This document shows positions 6,861 to 6,865 of a stretch of DNA of 6,865 bases, piece by piece. The position numbers and the translations under genes are program-made. Under the pieces are notes generated by a model. That model saw only the letters and a program-made list of their open reading frames with translations. It was not told the origin of the DNA and did not search any database. Source of the stretch: an uncultured Sphingomonadaceae bacterium (GTDB taxonomy: Bacteria; Pseudomonadota; Alphaproteobacteria; Sphingomonadales; Sphingomonadaceae); NCBI GenBank assembly GCA_937920575.1, contig CAKZSF010000324.1, positions 1-6,865 on the forward strand. Reading direction: 5' to 3'. How positions within the stretch are numbered: position 1 is the stretch's first letter; each line of letters begins with the position of its first letter.

Positions 6861-6865
6861 AGAGA

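Noticed and set aside
1..6865. Mobile element, CRISPR array, phage genes, tRNA or defence system
   Set aside because: No terminal repeats, transposase or integrase motifs, regularly spaced repeats, or tRNA-like cloverleaf were seen; all five genes are housekeeping or transport types with similar base and codon use.

Overview
The window looks like ordinary chromosomal DNA from an alphaproteobacterium, most likely of the order Sphingomonadales (an Erythrobacter- or Sphingomonas-like organism). This rests on moderately high GC by eye, the very large NAD-glutamate dehydrogenase type, the style of the proteins, and the frequent absence of a Shine-Dalgarno site. The taxonomic call is an inference from protein character, not from a marker gene. 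Coding density is very high: five protein genes fill nearly everything, with gaps of 62, 44 and 99 bases.

Layout. (1) 1-2094, plus: the last 697 codons of the large (about 180 kDa class) NAD-dependent glutamate dehydrogenase, cut by the left edge. (2) 2095-2156: a short gap with a perfect 8-bp inverted repeat. (3) 2157-3383, plus: an FAD/NADH-dependent ferredoxin (rubredoxin/putidaredoxin) reductase-like protein. (4) 3367-4443, minus: QueG, epoxyqueuosine reductase, the last step of queuosine tRNA modification; its 3' end overlaps the reductase tail to tail by 17 bases, and it starts at TTG. (5) 4444-4487: a 44-base divergent gap. (6) 4488-5513 and 5510-6766, plus: a two-gene ABC exporter operon (NatA-like ATPase and NatB-like ABC-2 permease) joined by an ATGA start/stop overlap. 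(7) 6767-6865: a noncoding leader with a weak terminator-like hairpin, a promoter-like pair of hexamers overlapped by inverted repeats, and a strong ribosome binding site whose gene begins just beyond the right edge.

The genes do not form one pathway. Glutamate catabolism, electron transfer to an unseen ferredoxin or monooxygenase, tRNA modification and an ABC exporter are separate jobs side by side; only the two ABC genes clearly work as one unit. I found no tRNA, rRNA, CRISPR array, insertion sequence, phage gene or toxin-antitoxin pair, and no convincing new biological system. The points most worth a second look are the regulatory stretch at the right edge, the hairpin at 2109-2141, and the start-site structure between queG and the ABC operon.
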